Origin: Lysobacter sp. ISL-50
GTDB taxonomy: Bacteria; Pseudomonadota; Gammaproteobacteria; Xanthomonadales; Xanthomonadaceae
Direction of reading: 5' to 3'
NCBI RefSeq assembly: GCF_018612875.1
Contig: NZ_JAGGRI010000027.1
Location: 43,554 to 107,553 of the forward strand
Length of the DNA: 64,000 nucleotides
Under the pieces are notes generated by a model that had not been told where the DNA came from, ran no database searches, and saw only the letters and a program-made list of their open reading frames with translations. Made by a program: the position numbers and the translations under genes. Below, in pieces: positions 35,106 to 44,133 of the stretch (its first letter is position 1; each line of letters starts with the position of its first letter).

Positions 35106-36539
35106 TTACGGCCCGGTCGCCCGCGACTGCGGGTTCGGCGGCGCCTCGGGCGGCAACGGCGGCTGCGCCGGCGGTTGCTCGCGCGCGGCGTGCTGCTGCG
35201 TGGCCGGGTCGGCGTGATTGAGTTGGTAGCGATCGCGCCCGCTGCGCAGCCACGCCTGAGTGGCTTCGGTGCGGGCGTGATCGAGCGTGGCCGCGCGGAA
35301 CGCGCCGTCGTCGCGATTGCGCGCCGCATCGACCAGCCGGGCGAAAGTGCGGTCGATATCGCCGCCGGCACCCGCGGGACCGCCGACGGCGATGCCGCGT
35401 TCGTTGCCCGGCGCCGGCCCGATCCGCACCGGATGACGCTCGAAACGCGCGTCCATGGCCGGGTCGATCGGTTCCTTGTTGCGCGGATCGACGACCGAGC
35501 CGTGCCTTACCTGATCCTTGCCCGCGACCTCATCGACACGGTCGCGCACGCCGTCGCGGAACCCGTGCGTGGTGTAGAAGAACTGGTGTTTGTCCGAGCG
35601 ATGCACGACGTTGAGTCTGGGATCGTCGGACTCGGCGCGCTTTTCCAGATACGGCCGGTCGCTCAGGCCGTTGAGGTAGTCCACCATCAGATTGCCGCTG
35701 CGCACCGACAAGCCGTTGAGCTCGTAGCTGCCGCCGATGTTGCTGTGCGCGCCGCCGACGGTGACGTTGAGGAAGCGCCGATCCTCGGCGAAGCCGTCGT
35801 GCAGGATGCTGGTGGACTTGAACTGGTCGCGGCGTTCGTCCTCGGCGGTGATCTGGAAGGCCGACATCACCGTCGGCGGCAGGCGCCGGTCGTGATTGCG
35901 CGGCTCGCCGGTGCCGACCGGATCGAACAGGCCCACCGCCTGCGGCACCTGCCCCGGCGCTTGCAACGGCGGCTTGGAATAGCTCACCTCGGTGACGTTG
36001 CCGTCCCGGTCCTTGCGATAGACCGCGCCGGTCGGGTCCTGGATGCCGCGCTCGTGCACCAGTCGCGCGAACGCGGCTTCCTGCTCGGCGCCGCGGCTGA
36101 AGCCGATCCCGACCAGGCTGATTTTCGCGTCGGGGTCTTCGGCCTTCCAATGCTTGGACTGCTCGATGAACTGCGCGTACATCTTCTCCACGCGCGGCTC
36201 GAAAGTGCGGCCGGTGGCGAGGTCCAGGGTGCTTTTGAAAAAGCCGCTCTGGGTGCCCGGGCCTTCGACGTAGCCCACGCCGATGTTGTCGTGCATGCCG
36301 TTCTGCAGTTGCTTGACGACTTCGGCGACGTTGGTGTGATTCTTCGGCTCGTCGCCGTACATGCTGTTGCCGCTGCCGTCGAAGGCGGCGACGAACAGGC
36401 GCGCATGCGGATCGGACGAATCCAGCAAGGTCGGCGCGCGCAACTGCGCGAGCTTTTCGCCGGCTTCCACGTAGCTGTCGAGGTCGTGCTCGTCGGCGGG
36501 ATAGGTCTTGACGCCGTCGGGATTCTTGCCACCGCCCAT
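35106..36539 (-). CDS. Tle1-like phospholipase effector (DUF2235-type)
   Basis: 477 residues with no signal peptide; GGAG lies 8 nt before the ATG. An alpha/beta hydrolase core: LFVAAFDGSGNSMYGD near residue 48, nucleophile motif GFSRG (S148), LFDPVG with the probable catalytic Asp (D206), and VGGAHSNIGGSY with the probable His (H265). This order matches DUF2235 / type VI lipase effector family 1. The C-terminal 90 residues are less ordered and end in a Pro-rich tail; I see no clear XVIPCD there, so the export route (T6SS or T4SS) is open. The upstream gene encodes a lipoprotein typical of lipase immunity. Such effectors degrade membrane phospholipids of rival cells. Confidence 0.85.
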   Translation of the reverse strand: MGGGKNPDGVKTYPADEHDLDSYVEAGEKLAQLRAPTLLDSSDPHARLFVAAFDGSGNSMYGDEPKNHTNVAEVVKQLQNGMHDNIGVGYVEGPGTQSGFFKSTLDLATGRTFEPRVEKMYAQFIEQSKHWKAEDPDAKISLVGIGFSRGAEQEAAFARLVHERGIQDPTGAVYRKDRDGNVTEVSYSKPPLQAPGQVPQAVGLFDPVGTGEPRNHDRRLPPTVMSAFQITAEDERRDQFKSTSILHDGFAEDRRFLNVTVGGAHSNIGGSYELNGLSVRSGNLMVDYLNGLSDRPYLEKRAESDDPRLNVVHRSDKHQFFYTTHGFRDGVRDRVDEVAGKDQVRHGSVVDPRNKEPIDPAMDARFERHPVRIGPAPGNERGIAVGGPAGAGGDIDRTFARLVDAARNRDDGAFRAATLDHARTEATQAWLRSGRDRYQLNHADPATQQHAAREQPPAQPPLPPEAPPNPQSRATGP

Positions 36540-36606
36540 CGCAAACTCTCCTTGGCATTGCGGTCCGGGCCTCGGCGCCTGCGGCGGCCGCGCCCGGTCA
36601 GGTCGA

Positions 36607-37284
36607 TCAATACGTCCGGCTGAAGACCCGGATCAGGTCGGCGCGGAAATCGCTGTTCGGATTGTCCGGATCGCGCGGCTTTTTCAGCGGAATCATGCAG
36701 CGCATGTAGACGTTGACGGTGCGGTCGTCCACTTCCAGGATGATTTCCGGATCGTTGACGCTCACGCCCTCGGCGACGTCTTCGCGGGCGACTTCATGGC
36801 GGATCAGCTGGTCGCTGAAGATCGCCGCGATGTCGATGCTGGCGTGGTGCTCGCTCTTGTCCTTCGAACGCCACTTCACTTCGGCCGGCGCGGGGAAATT
36901 GGCGATGTCCAGGTGCGCGGCCTTCATGCGCTGCCGGTAGTCGGCACCGAACGACGACGTCGCGGCGCTGAGCTGATCCGGATCGTCCTTGCCGTGCGGA
37001 AAGCCGTTGTAGACGATGCTGCAGCCGTAGGTGTCGAAGCAGAAACCGCCGAAACGGTGACGCTGGAAACGCAGCGGCCACTGTGCCGTGGTGCCGGCGC
37101 CGGGACCGGGCTGCGCGGAAGAGTCGGTTGCGGCGGAACTGGACATGGCGGTTTGACATCCTGTTGCGGCGAATAGGGCAAGCATCGCGGCCAAGGCGCG
37201 GAGCCGGCGAACACGGGCGATACGATGCGCGGCGCAAGGTATCGCCGCGCAACGGCGGCGGCCGGTCGCGGACTGACTGTCCAT
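36607..37284 (-). CDS. Lipoprotein, immunity protein of the lipase effector
   Basis: 225 residues. GGAGG lies 7 nt before the ATG at 37284. Basic N-terminus, hydrophobic LRALAAMLALFAATG, then Cys (residue 43): a lipobox. The mature part begins with a Ser/Ala linker, then WPLRFQRHRFGGFCFDTYGCSIVYNG, KWRSKDKSEHHASIDI, and EVDDRTVNVYMRCMIPLKKP. I know this pattern from periplasmic lipoproteins found next to Tle1-type lipases, which neutralise the effector in the periplasm. It precedes the lipase by 67 nt, first in the cassette. Immunity is inferred from context and pattern. Confidence 0.82.
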   Translation of the reverse strand: MDSQSATGRRRCAAIPCAAHRIARVRRLRALAAMLALFAATGCQTAMSSSAATDSSAQPGPGAGTTAQWPLRFQRHRFGGFCFDTYGCSIVYNGFPHGKDDPDQLSAATSSFGADYRQRMKAAHLDIANFPAPAEVKWRSKDKSEHHASIDIAAIFSDQLIRHEVAREDVAEGVSVNDPEIILEVDDRTVNVYMRCMIPLKKPRDPDNPNSDFRADLIRVFSRTY

Positions 37285-37535
37285 CTGGATCCCTCCGGGT
37301 GCCCCGGCACACTAACATCGCAGGCCGGTCGCGCCCACCGTACGGGCGCGTCCCCTTCCGTACTGCGCAGGCGGCGGAACACACGCATGAAGTGTGCACT
37401 CAAGCGGCGATCGGACTCAACTCGCTGGTCGCGCGCACGCCGGGCCGCTGCGCATGCGGCGGCCGGACCGAGCTGCATGCGCGATGCTTCGCCGCGACCG
37501 CGGCGCGAGGATTCCGGCGCGGCCGCGCGCCGCGA

Positions 37536-38630
37536 TTACAAACGCAGCTCGCTCTGCCGATCGAAGAAATGCATGCGCTCGGCGGCGTAGGACAAGTGCA
37601 CGGTCTCGCCCGGCGCGGGCAGGTGGAACGGCGGCAGCCGCAGCACCAGATCGCAGCCGCCGCAGCCCAGATTGAGGAAGGCTTCGTTGCCGACCGGTTC
37701 GACCACTTCGACCTTGGCCGGCAAGGTGTCCGGGCCGGCTTCGGCCAGATGCATGTCTTCCGGGCGCAGGCCGATCATCAACTCGCGACCGATGTAGGCG
37801 CGCACTTTCTCCAGCATCTCGCCCTGCGGCCGCAGGCGCAGCTCAACGCCCTCGCCGATCTGCAGATGCAGGCCGCCGTCGCGTTCGACCACCGGGCCCC
37901 ACAAGATATTCATCTTCGGGCTGCCCAGGAACGTCGCGACGAACAGATTGATCGGGCGCTCGTACAAGGCCATCGGCGTGTCGATCTGCTGGATCTTGCC
38001 GTCCTTCATCACCACGATGCGCTGGCCCAGGGTCATCGCTTCGACCTGATCGTGGGTCACGTAGATCATGGTGGTGCCCAGCTGACGGTGCAGCCGCGCG
38101 ATCTCCACGCGCATGGTCATGCGCAGCTTGGCGTCGAGATTGGACAGCGGCTCGTCGAGCAAAAACACCTGCGCCTTGCGCACCAGCGCGCGCCCCAGCG
38201 CCACGCGCTGGCGCTGGCCGCCGGACAAGGCCGCCGGCTTGCGCTCCAGCAGCGGCTCCAGTTCCAGCATCGCCGCGGCTTCGCCGACCTGTCTGGCGAC
38301 ATCGGCCTTGCTCATGCCGCGCAGCTTGAGGCCGAAGCCGAGATTCTCCGCCACGGTCATGTGCGGATACAGCGCGTAGCTTTGGAAGACCATCGCGATG
38401 TCGCGATCCTTCGGCGGCATGTCGTTGACCCGGCGCTCGCCGATGCGCAGCTCGCCGTCGCTGATGGTTTCCAGGCCCGCGATCATGCGCAACAGGGTCG
38501 ATTTGCCGCAGCCGGAAGGACCGACCAGCACCAGCAGTTCGCCGTCGGCGATTTCGAAACTGGCGTCGGCGACGCCGACATAGCCGTTCGGATAAACCTT
38601 GCGCAGATGCTGCAGAGTGACCTTCGCCAT
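37536..38630 (-). CDS. ugpC: ABC transporter ATPase, MalK/UgpC/MsmK type
   Basis: 364 residues; starts at the ATG at 38630 (MAKVTLQHLRKVYPNGYVGV). The nucleotide-binding domain has Walker A GPSGCGKST, Q-loop FQSYALYPHM, signature LSGGQRQRVALGRAL, Walker B VFLLDEPLSNLD and the switch His (YVTHDQ). The C-terminal 120 residues form the regulatory OB domain of the MalK group. It energises sugar import for partner permeases. No permease is adjacent; the nearest permeases (47.7-49.4 kb) lack an ATPase, so this protein probably serves them. Divergent from the GH1 gene, with a LacI-type operator between. The name reflects the family, not a glycerol-phosphate substrate. Confidence 0.92.
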   Translation of the reverse strand: MAKVTLQHLRKVYPNGYVGVADASFEIADGELLVLVGPSGCGKSTLLRMIAGLETISDGELRIGERRVNDMPPKDRDIAMVFQSYALYPHMTVAENLGFGLKLRGMSKADVARQVGEAAAMLELEPLLERKPAALSGGQRQRVALGRALVRKAQVFLLDEPLSNLDAKLRMTMRVEIARLHRQLGTTMIYVTHDQVEAMTLGQRIVVMKDGKIQQIDTPMALYERPINLFVATFLGSPKMNILWGPVVERDGGLHLQIGEGVELRLRPQGEMLEKVRAYIGRELMIGLRPEDMHLAEAGPDTLPAKVEVVEPVGNEAFLNLGCGGCDLVLRLPPFHLPAPGETVHLSYAAERMHFFDRQSELRL

Positions 38631-38691
38631 GAATTCTCCCGACAATGCGATCGGGGCGATGCATTTGGCCGCGCCCTGGGCTATTCTGCCA

Positions 38692-38705
38692 TGTAACCGT
38701 TTTCG
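38692..38705. promoter_or_regulatory. LacI-type operator between ATPase and beta-glucosidase genes
   Basis: TGTAACCGTTTTCG, 12 of 14 bases identical to TGTAAACGTTTTCA found upstream of the LacI gene at 55725. It lies 62 nt upstream of the ATPase start and 86 nt upstream of the GH1 start, so it could control both. Confidence 0.6.
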
Positions 38706-38790
38706 TGCACGTCCCACTTGCGGCTTTGCCGGCGGGCCTCGATCCGCCGGCCAGACCGCAGGCCCGAATGGCTCCGGAGGCCACGACGCA

Positions 38791-40179
38791 ATGACCGACC
38801 GCACTACCGCTGACCGTACCTTTCCGCAGGGCTTTTTGTGGGGCGCCGCGACCGCTGCGCATCAGATCGAGGGCTCGCCGATGGCCGACGGCGCCGGTCC
38901 CAGCATCTGGACCCGCTTCGCCCATACGCCGGGCATGACCCTCAACGGCGACACCGGCGATGTGGCCTGCGATCACTACCGGCGCTGGAAGGAAGACGTC
39001 AGGCTGATGAAGGAACTGGGCCTGCAGGCCTACCGTTTCAGCGTGTCGTGGTCGCGCATCCTGCCCGAAGGCACCGGCCGGGTGAATCAGGCCGGGCTGG
39101 ATTTCTACTCGCGCCTGGTCGATGAGTTGCTGGCCAACGGCATTGAGCCGCTGCTGACCCTGTACCACTGGGACATGCCGGCCGCGCTCGACGACCGCGG
39201 CGGCTGGCTCAACCGCGACTGCGCCGACTGGTTCGCCGAATACGGTCAGGTCCTGTATCGCGCGCTCGACGGCCGGGTCAAGAAGTGGGTCACGCTCAAC
39301 GAGCCGTGGGTGATCACCGACGGCGGCTATCTGCACGGCGCCCTCGCCCCGGGCCATCGCAGCCGCTTCGAAGCGCCGATCGCCTCGCACAACCTGATGC
39401 GCGCGCACGGCGCGGCGGTGCAGGCATATCGCGCGGAAGGCAAGCACGAGATCGGCTTGGTGGTGAACATCGAGCCCAAGTACGCGGCCACCGATTCGGC
39501 CGAAGATGCCGCCGCGGTCGAGCGCGCGCACGCCTACATGAACGAGCAATACCTCGATCCGGCCCTGCTCGGCAGCTATCCGCCGGAACTGCGGGAAATC
39601 TTCGGCGAGGCCTGGCCGGAATGGCCGCAGGCGGATTTCGATCTGATCAAGCAGAAGCTCGATTTCATCGGCGTCAACTACTACACCCGCAGCGTCACCA
39701 AGGACGCGGTCAGCTACCCGCTCAACACCGGCGTGGTGCGCCAGCCGTCGGGCACCTACACCGAAACCGGCTGGGAAGTGTTCCCGCAGGGCCTGACCGA
39801 CACCCTGACCTGGGTGAAGGAGCGCTACGGCGACATCCCGATGTACATCACCGAGAACGGCGCGGCCTTCTTCGACCCGCCGGTGGCCGAGCCCGACGTC
39901 AGCGGCGCGCGCCGCGTGCGCGATCCGCTGCGCATGGATTATCTGCAAAAGCACATCAGCGCGATCCACGACGCCATCCAGGCCGGCTGCGACATCCGCG
40001 GCTACATGGTCTGGTCGCTGCTGGACAACCTGGAATGGTCGCTGGGCTACTCCAAGCGCTTCGGCGTGGTGCACGTGAACTACGCCACCCAGGACCGCAC
40101 GCCGAAGGACAGCGCGCGCTGGTATACGAAGGTGATCGCCAGCAACGGCAAGCATTTGAGCGAGCCGTTGCCTTATTGA
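38791..40179 (+). CDS. GH1 beta-glucosidase
   Basis: 462 residues, typical for family 1. Cytosolic (no signal peptide). Motifs: FLWGAATAAHQIEGS at the N-terminus, acid/base Glu in TLNEPW, nucleophile Glu in YITENGAAF, and MVWSLLDNLEWSLGYSKRFGV near the end. Retaining beta-glucosidase that releases glucose from short beta-glucosides. GGAGG lies 10 nt before the start. Divergent from the ABC ATPase gene with a shared operator; zwf follows 516 nt downstream. Together they fit uptake of beta-gluco-oligosaccharide followed by cleavage to glucose. The linkage preference cannot be read from sequence. Confidence 0.95.
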   Translation: MTDRTTADRTFPQGFLWGAATAAHQIEGSPMADGAGPSIWTRFAHTPGMTLNGDTGDVACDHYRRWKEDVRLMKELGLQAYRFSVSWSRILPEGTGRVNQAGLDFYSRLVDELLANGIEPLLTLYHWDMPAALDDRGGWLNRDCADWFAEYGQVLYRALDGRVKKWVTLNEPWVITDGGYLHGALAPGHRSRFEAPIASHNLMRAHGAAVQAYRAEGKHEIGLVVNIEPKYAATDSAEDAAAVERAHAYMNEQYLDPALLGSYPPELREIFGEAWPEWPQADFDLIKQKLDFIGVNYYTRSVTKDAVSYPLNTGVVRQPSGTYTETGWEVFPQGLTDTLTWVKERYGDIPMYITENGAAFFDPPVAEPDVSGARRVRDPLRMDYLQKHISAIHDAIQAGCDIRGYMVWSLLDNLEWSLGYSKRFGVVHVNYATQDRTPKDSARWYTKVIASNGKHLSEPLPY

Positions 40180-40182
40180 GGC

Positions 40183-40280
40183 GGGGATTTGGGATTCGGG
40201 ATTTGGGATTCGGGGGTTGGATTCACGGCTCTGGGTTGGGAATCGGGAGTCGGCAGTCGGGAGTCGGGAGTCGGGAATCG
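40183..40280. repeat. GGGAATC-type degenerate heptamer array
   Basis: Repeated GGGATTTGGGATTCGGG and then GGGAGTCGGGAGTCGGG units, interrupted near 40215-40240 by non-repeat sequence. Begins a few bases after the GH1 stop codon. Confidence 0.8.
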
Positions 40281-40328
40281 AACACCGGGACGTAGCGAAT
40301 CCGACACTCGGCGCCGCTCCCTCAAGGA

Positions 40329-40414
40329 CGTCATCCCCGCGAACGCGGGGATCCAGCGACTTTCGTACAGGTCGCGACAAAGACACTGGATTCCCGCGTT
40401 CGCGGGAATGACGG
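40329..40414. repeat. Paired ATTCCCGCGAA-type palindromes
   Basis: Two facing units: GTCATCCCCGCGAACGCGGG on the left and CCCGCGTTCGCGGGAATGAC on the right, separated by 45 bp. Same family and same facing arrangement as at 10744-10909. Confidence 0.85.
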
Positions 40415-40695
40415 ACGGATGGATTCGCGGGTGAAGCATTGATGGCCTCGCCTCAACAACGTCAACCCGACCGCTTCACCACACGTTGCCGCCCCAAACC
40501 GCCCTCCGCCCATCAAGACTGATACCGCCGGCACCCCCAAACCCCGCACCAACCGACATCCATAACAACGAATATTCGCCCTGACCCCGAGCGGCGATAT
40601 GCTTGGGACCCGAGCCGGGAGCGTTCCCGGCGCACGACCGAACGCAGCTGCCGCGCTCGATCGCTGTTTCCCCCACTTTCAGAGCTCGCGGTTCC

Positions 40696-42135
40696 ATGCA
40701 CGACACCCTGCTGCTGTTCGGCGCCACCGGCGATCTCTCCCAGCGCTATCTGTTCCCGTCGCTGGTCCATCTGTGGCGCGACCGGCTGCTGCCGCCGGCG
40801 TTCCGGATCGTCGCGGTCGGCCGCCAGGAGCTGTCCGACGACGACTTCCGCGCCTGGCTGCGCGAGCGCATGGCCTCCGAGGTCGCCGACGACCCGGCCG
40901 TGGTCGAGGAACTGCTGGGCAAGATCGCCTACGTCTCGGTGGATCTGCGCGACGAGGCGGCCATCTCCACCGCCCTGGCCCGCTACGCCGACCGCCCGAG
41001 TGTCAGCTACCTGGCCACTCCGCCCGACCTGTTCGTGCCCTGCGCCAAAGGCCTGAAAGCCGCCGGCCTGCTCGAAGGCGAATCGCGCCTGGTGCTGGAA
41101 AAGCCGATCGGCCGCGACCTGGCTTCGGCGCGCGAGATCAACGCCGCGCTCAAGGCCTGCCTGGACGAATCGCGGATCTTCCGCATCGACCATTACCTGG
41201 GCAAGGCCGCGGTGCAGAACCTGCTCGCGCTGCGCCTGGGCAATACCCTGCTGGAAGCGGTGTGGGAGCATCGCTGGATCGAGTCGGTGGACATCTTCGT
41301 CGGCGAAACCGCCGGTGTGGACGGGCGCGAGGGCTATTACGCCAATTACGGCGCGCTGCGCGACATGGTCCAGAACCACATGCTGCAGTTGCTGGCGCTG
41401 ATCGCGATGGAGCCGCCGTCGGTGCTCGACGCCGACAGCATCCGCGACGAAAAACGCAAAGTGCTGCGCGCGCTGCGGCCAATGAGCAACGACGACGTCG
41501 CCTCGCGCACCGTGCGCGGCCGCTATGCCGCCGGCGTGGTCGAGGGGCGCGCGGTCAAGGGCTTCGTGCACGAATCCACGGTCGAGACCTTCGTCGCGGT
41601 GGAAACCTACATCGACAACTGGCGCTGGGCCGGCGTGCCGTTCCGGTTGGTCACCGGCAAGCGCCTGGCCGAACGCGCGACCGAAGTCGTGGTCTCGTTC
41701 CGGCCGACCTCGCACTGGCTGTTCGAACGCCCGCGCCGCGGCCGCGAACGCCCCAACCGCCTGCGCATGCGCCTGCAGCCGGACGAAACCATCGAGCTGG
41801 GCCTGATGGGCAGTCTGGCCGCGCCGGAATGGGGCGCGATGGAACTCAAGCCGATGTCGCTGGACCTGTCGATGTCGGGCTCGCCGCAGCGGCGCATCGC
41901 CTACGAGCGCCTGATCGTGGATGTGCTGCGCGGCAACCAGACCCTGTTCGTGCGCGACGATGAAGTCGAAGCGGCGTGGCACTGGATCGACAGCATCGAA
42001 ACCGCGTGGACCCAGACCGGCCAGCCGGCGCTCGAATACCCGGCCGGCTCCTGGGGCCCGAGCGAGGCCGAACGCTACCTGCCGCCCACCAACGGCTACC
42101 GCCCCGGCAACGGCAACAGCGGAGGCCACGCATGA
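40696..42135 (+). CDS. zwf: Glucose-6-phosphate 1-dehydrogenase
   Basis: 479 residues from the ATG at 40696 (MHDTLLLFGATGDLSQRYLFP); upstream in-frame codons are excluded because this matches the family start. Oxidises glucose-6-phosphate to 6-phosphogluconolactone, reducing NADP+. The GATGDLSQRYLFP nucleotide-binding loop and RIDHYLGKAAVQN substrate-binding and catalytic segment are intact. The stop overlaps the glk start (ATGA). Forms zwf-glk, with pgl downstream: the entry to the Entner-Doudoroff pathway. The edd and eda genes are not in the window. Confidence 0.97.
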   Translation: MHDTLLLFGATGDLSQRYLFPSLVHLWRDRLLPPAFRIVAVGRQELSDDDFRAWLRERMASEVADDPAVVEELLGKIAYVSVDLRDEAAISTALARYADRPSVSYLATPPDLFVPCAKGLKAAGLLEGESRLVLEKPIGRDLASAREINAALKACLDESRIFRIDHYLGKAAVQNLLALRLGNTLLEAVWEHRWIESVDIFVGETAGVDGREGYYANYGALRDMVQNHMLQLLALIAMEPPSVLDADSIRDEKRKVLRALRPMSNDDVASRTVRGRYAAGVVEGRAVKGFVHESTVETFVAVETYIDNWRWAGVPFRLVTGKRLAERATEVVVSFRPTSHWLFERPRRGRERPNRLRMRLQPDETIELGLMGSLAAPEWGAMELKPMSLDLSMSGSPQRRIAYERLIVDVLRGNQTLFVRDDEVEAAWHWIDSIETAWTQTGQPALEYPAGSWGPSEAERYLPPTNGYRPGNGNSGGHA

Positions 42136-43115
42136 GCGGTGCATTGCTCGCAGATATCGGCGGCACCAATGCCCGCTTCGCCCTCGCCTCTTCCGACCCG
42201 TCCACTCCCGCCCTGCTGCCCGACAGCGTGCAGGTGTTCGCGGTGGCCGACTTTCCGTCGCTGGCCGATGCCGCGCGGCATTACCTCGACCGCACCGGCG
42301 CGACTCCGGACCAGGGCGTGTTCGCGGTGGCTGGGCGGGTGGACGGCGATGAGGCGCGGATTACCAATCATCCTTGGGTGATCTCTTCTGAGCGCACTCG
42401 CATCGCGCTGGGGCTGACGCAGCTTCGGTTGGTCAACGATTTCGCCGCGCAGGCCATGGCGGTGTCGCTGCTGCAGCCGGCCGACGTGGTGCCGATCGGC
42501 GGCGTGCGCTGGAACGGCTGGAACGACAGCGGCGACCGCACCTACGCCATCATCGGCGCCGGCACCGGCCTGGGCGTGGGCGCGCTGCTGCGCCGCGACG
42601 GCCGCTACTACCCGCTGCAGACCGAGGGCGGCCACGTCAGCTTCGCCCCCGGCACGCCGGAAGAAATCGAAGTGCTGCAGCGCCTGTCGGGCGAATTCGG
42701 CCGCGTCTCCAATGAGCGCCTGCTCAGCGGCAGCGGTCTGGTGAATCTGCATCGCGCGCTGAGCCAGATCGCCGGCGAAGACCCCGGCCCGCTGCAGCCG
42801 CAGGACATCACCGCGATGGCGCGCGAAGGCGACGCGCGCTGCCTGCGCGCGATCGATGTGTTCTGCGCGGTGTTCGGCGCCGCCGCGGGCGATCTGGTGC
42901 TGACCCTGGGCGCGTGGGACGGCGTGTTCCTGCCCGGCGGCCTGGTGCCGAAGCTGATGCCGTGGCTGGCCCATTCCGGCTTCCGCCAGCGCTTCGAACA
43001 CAAGGGCCGGTTTTCGCCGACGATGGCGCGGGTGCCGACCCTGGCGGTGACTCACGCGCAACCGGGCCTGCTCGGCGCGGCGGCGCTGGCGTCGCGGCTC
43101 GAACCGGTCGGCTGA
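42132..43115 (+). CDS. glk: Glucokinase
   Basis: 327 residues, ROK-independent bacterial glucokinase family. Phosphorylates glucose with ATP. Phosphate-binding loop LLADIGGTNARFALA at the start, then LVNDFAAQAMAV with the catalytic Asp, GAGTGLGVGAL, and TEGGHVSFAP. GGAGG 6 nt upstream lies inside zwf, and start and stop codons overlap, so translation is coupled. Acts on glucose released by the GH1 enzyme nearby and feeds zwf directly. Confidence 0.97.
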   Translation: MSGALLADIGGTNARFALASSDPSTPALLPDSVQVFAVADFPSLADAARHYLDRTGATPDQGVFAVAGRVDGDEARITNHPWVISSERTRIALGLTQLRLVNDFAAQAMAVSLLQPADVVPIGGVRWNGWNDSGDRTYAIIGAGTGLGVGALLRRDGRYYPLQTEGGHVSFAPGTPEEIEVLQRLSGEFGRVSNERLLSGSGLVNLHRALSQIAGEDPGPLQPQDITAMAREGDARCLRAIDVFCAVFGAAAGDLVLTLGAWDGVFLPGGLVPKLMPWLAHSGFRQRFEHKGRFSPTMARVPTLAVTHAQPGLLGAAALASRLEPVG

Positions 43116-43338
43116 GTCCGGCCGGATCGGTCGGATCGCCGCGAGCTAACCGCTCGCATCCGGCCGTTCCGATCACATCGCTGAATCAGGGGCGGGCGTT
43201 ACGTGCCCGCACGCCGCGACTCGCCGTCGCGGCCGCTGCTCACGCCATCAATTCGTGTGCCGATCAACGAAGCGCATGAGGCATAAGTCACACCCGGCGA
43301 GCACACCGCCTTAAACCCCGGCGTGCGAAGATCGCCGC

Positions 43339-44085
43339 ATGCTCGACGACTCCTCACCCGTCCCGCACGATCCGGCGCAGCCCCAGGCCACGCCATACCG
43401 CTGGCACGAACACCGCAGCCTCGACACCTGGACCTGGGCCTGCGCGGTGGCGATCGCGGCCGACCTGCGCCGCGAACTCGCGCGCCGTCCGCGTGCGCGC
43501 CTGCTGCTGTCGGGCGGCACCACGCCGGCGCCGGTCTACCGCGCCCTGGCGCGCGCACCGCTGGACTGGGCGCGGGTCGATGTCGCCCTGGTCGATGAGC
43601 GCTGGCTGTTGCCGAACGATCCCGACGCCAACGCCTGGCTGGTGCGCCAGCATCTGCTGCGCGACAACGCCGCCGCCGCGCGTTTCGAATCATTGACCCA
43701 GCCCGGCCGCACCCTGGAGGAAGCCGTCGCTTTCGCCAACGCACACGCGCGCCAGAGCGCGGTCGCCGCGGTGCTGGGCATGGGCGAAGACGGCCACACC
43801 GCCTCGCTGTTTCCCGGCCTGCCGGCGCTGGACCGGGTGCTGGCGTCGAAGCAGCCCTACGTCGCCATCGACGCCAGCGGCGCGCCCGGCGCGGGCCGAT
43901 GGAGCAAGCGCATCAGCCTGACCCCGGTCGGCCTGGCCTACGCGCAAGCGCGCTTCCTGCTGATCCAGGGCAAGGCCAAGCGCGAGACCTTCCGCGAGGC
44001 CGTGGCCAGCGGCGACATCAAGCGCTGGCCGGTGTTGATCGGCATGGAAGGCGACGTCGGCCTCGACGTGCATTGGTGCCCGTAA
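43339..44085 (+). CDS. pgl: 6-phosphogluconolactonase
   Basis: 248 residues. Hydrolyses 6-phosphogluconolactone, the product of Zwf, to 6-phosphogluconate. DevB/SOL-type enzyme of the NagB fold: LLLSGGTTPAPVYRAL, VDVALVDERWLLPNDPDAN, and VLGMGEDGHTASLFPG carry the conserved substrate-binding residues. The gap from glk is 223 nt, and the gene completes the zwf-glk-pgl set. It converges with the discoidin-domain gene across a strong hairpin. Confidence 0.95.
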   Translation: MLDDSSPVPHDPAQPQATPYRWHEHRSLDTWTWACAVAIAADLRRELARRPRARLLLSGGTTPAPVYRALARAPLDWARVDVALVDERWLLPNDPDANAWLVRQHLLRDNAAAARFESLTQPGRTLEEAVAFANAHARQSAVAAVLGMGEDGHTASLFPGLPALDRVLASKQPYVAIDASGAPGAGRWSKRISLTPVGLAYAQARFLLIQGKAKRETFREAVASGDIKRWPVLIGMEGDVGLDVHWCP

Positions 44086-44096
44086 CGCGATAACGC

Positions 44097-44127
44097 GGCG
44101 CGCTTGCGAACCATCGCAACGCGCGCC
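44097..44127. terminator. Bidirectional hairpin between convergent genes
   Basis: Nearly perfect stem GGCGCGCTTGCGA / TCGCAACGCGCGCC with a 4-nt loop, 11 nt after the pgl stop and 6 nt after the stop of the opposing gene. No T-run on either side, so it may act as a weak terminator or an mRNA end-stabiliser. Confidence 0.55.
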
Positions 44128-44133
44128 GGCGGC

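Larger units (their letters stand above)
40180..40695. other. Intergenic region GH1 to zwf with two repeat blocks
   Basis: 516 bases. The first 100 are GGGAATC-like repeats, then a pair of facing ATTCCCGCGAA-type palindromes to about 40414. The remaining 280 bases lead to zwf and must hold its promoter; none is clear. Confidence 0.5.

Noticed and set aside
35106..36539. XVIPCD tail considered for the Tle1-like lipase
   Set aside because: The C-terminus lacks the IDHVV and FAVQG blocks seen in the effector at 57713. I therefore leave its export route open.
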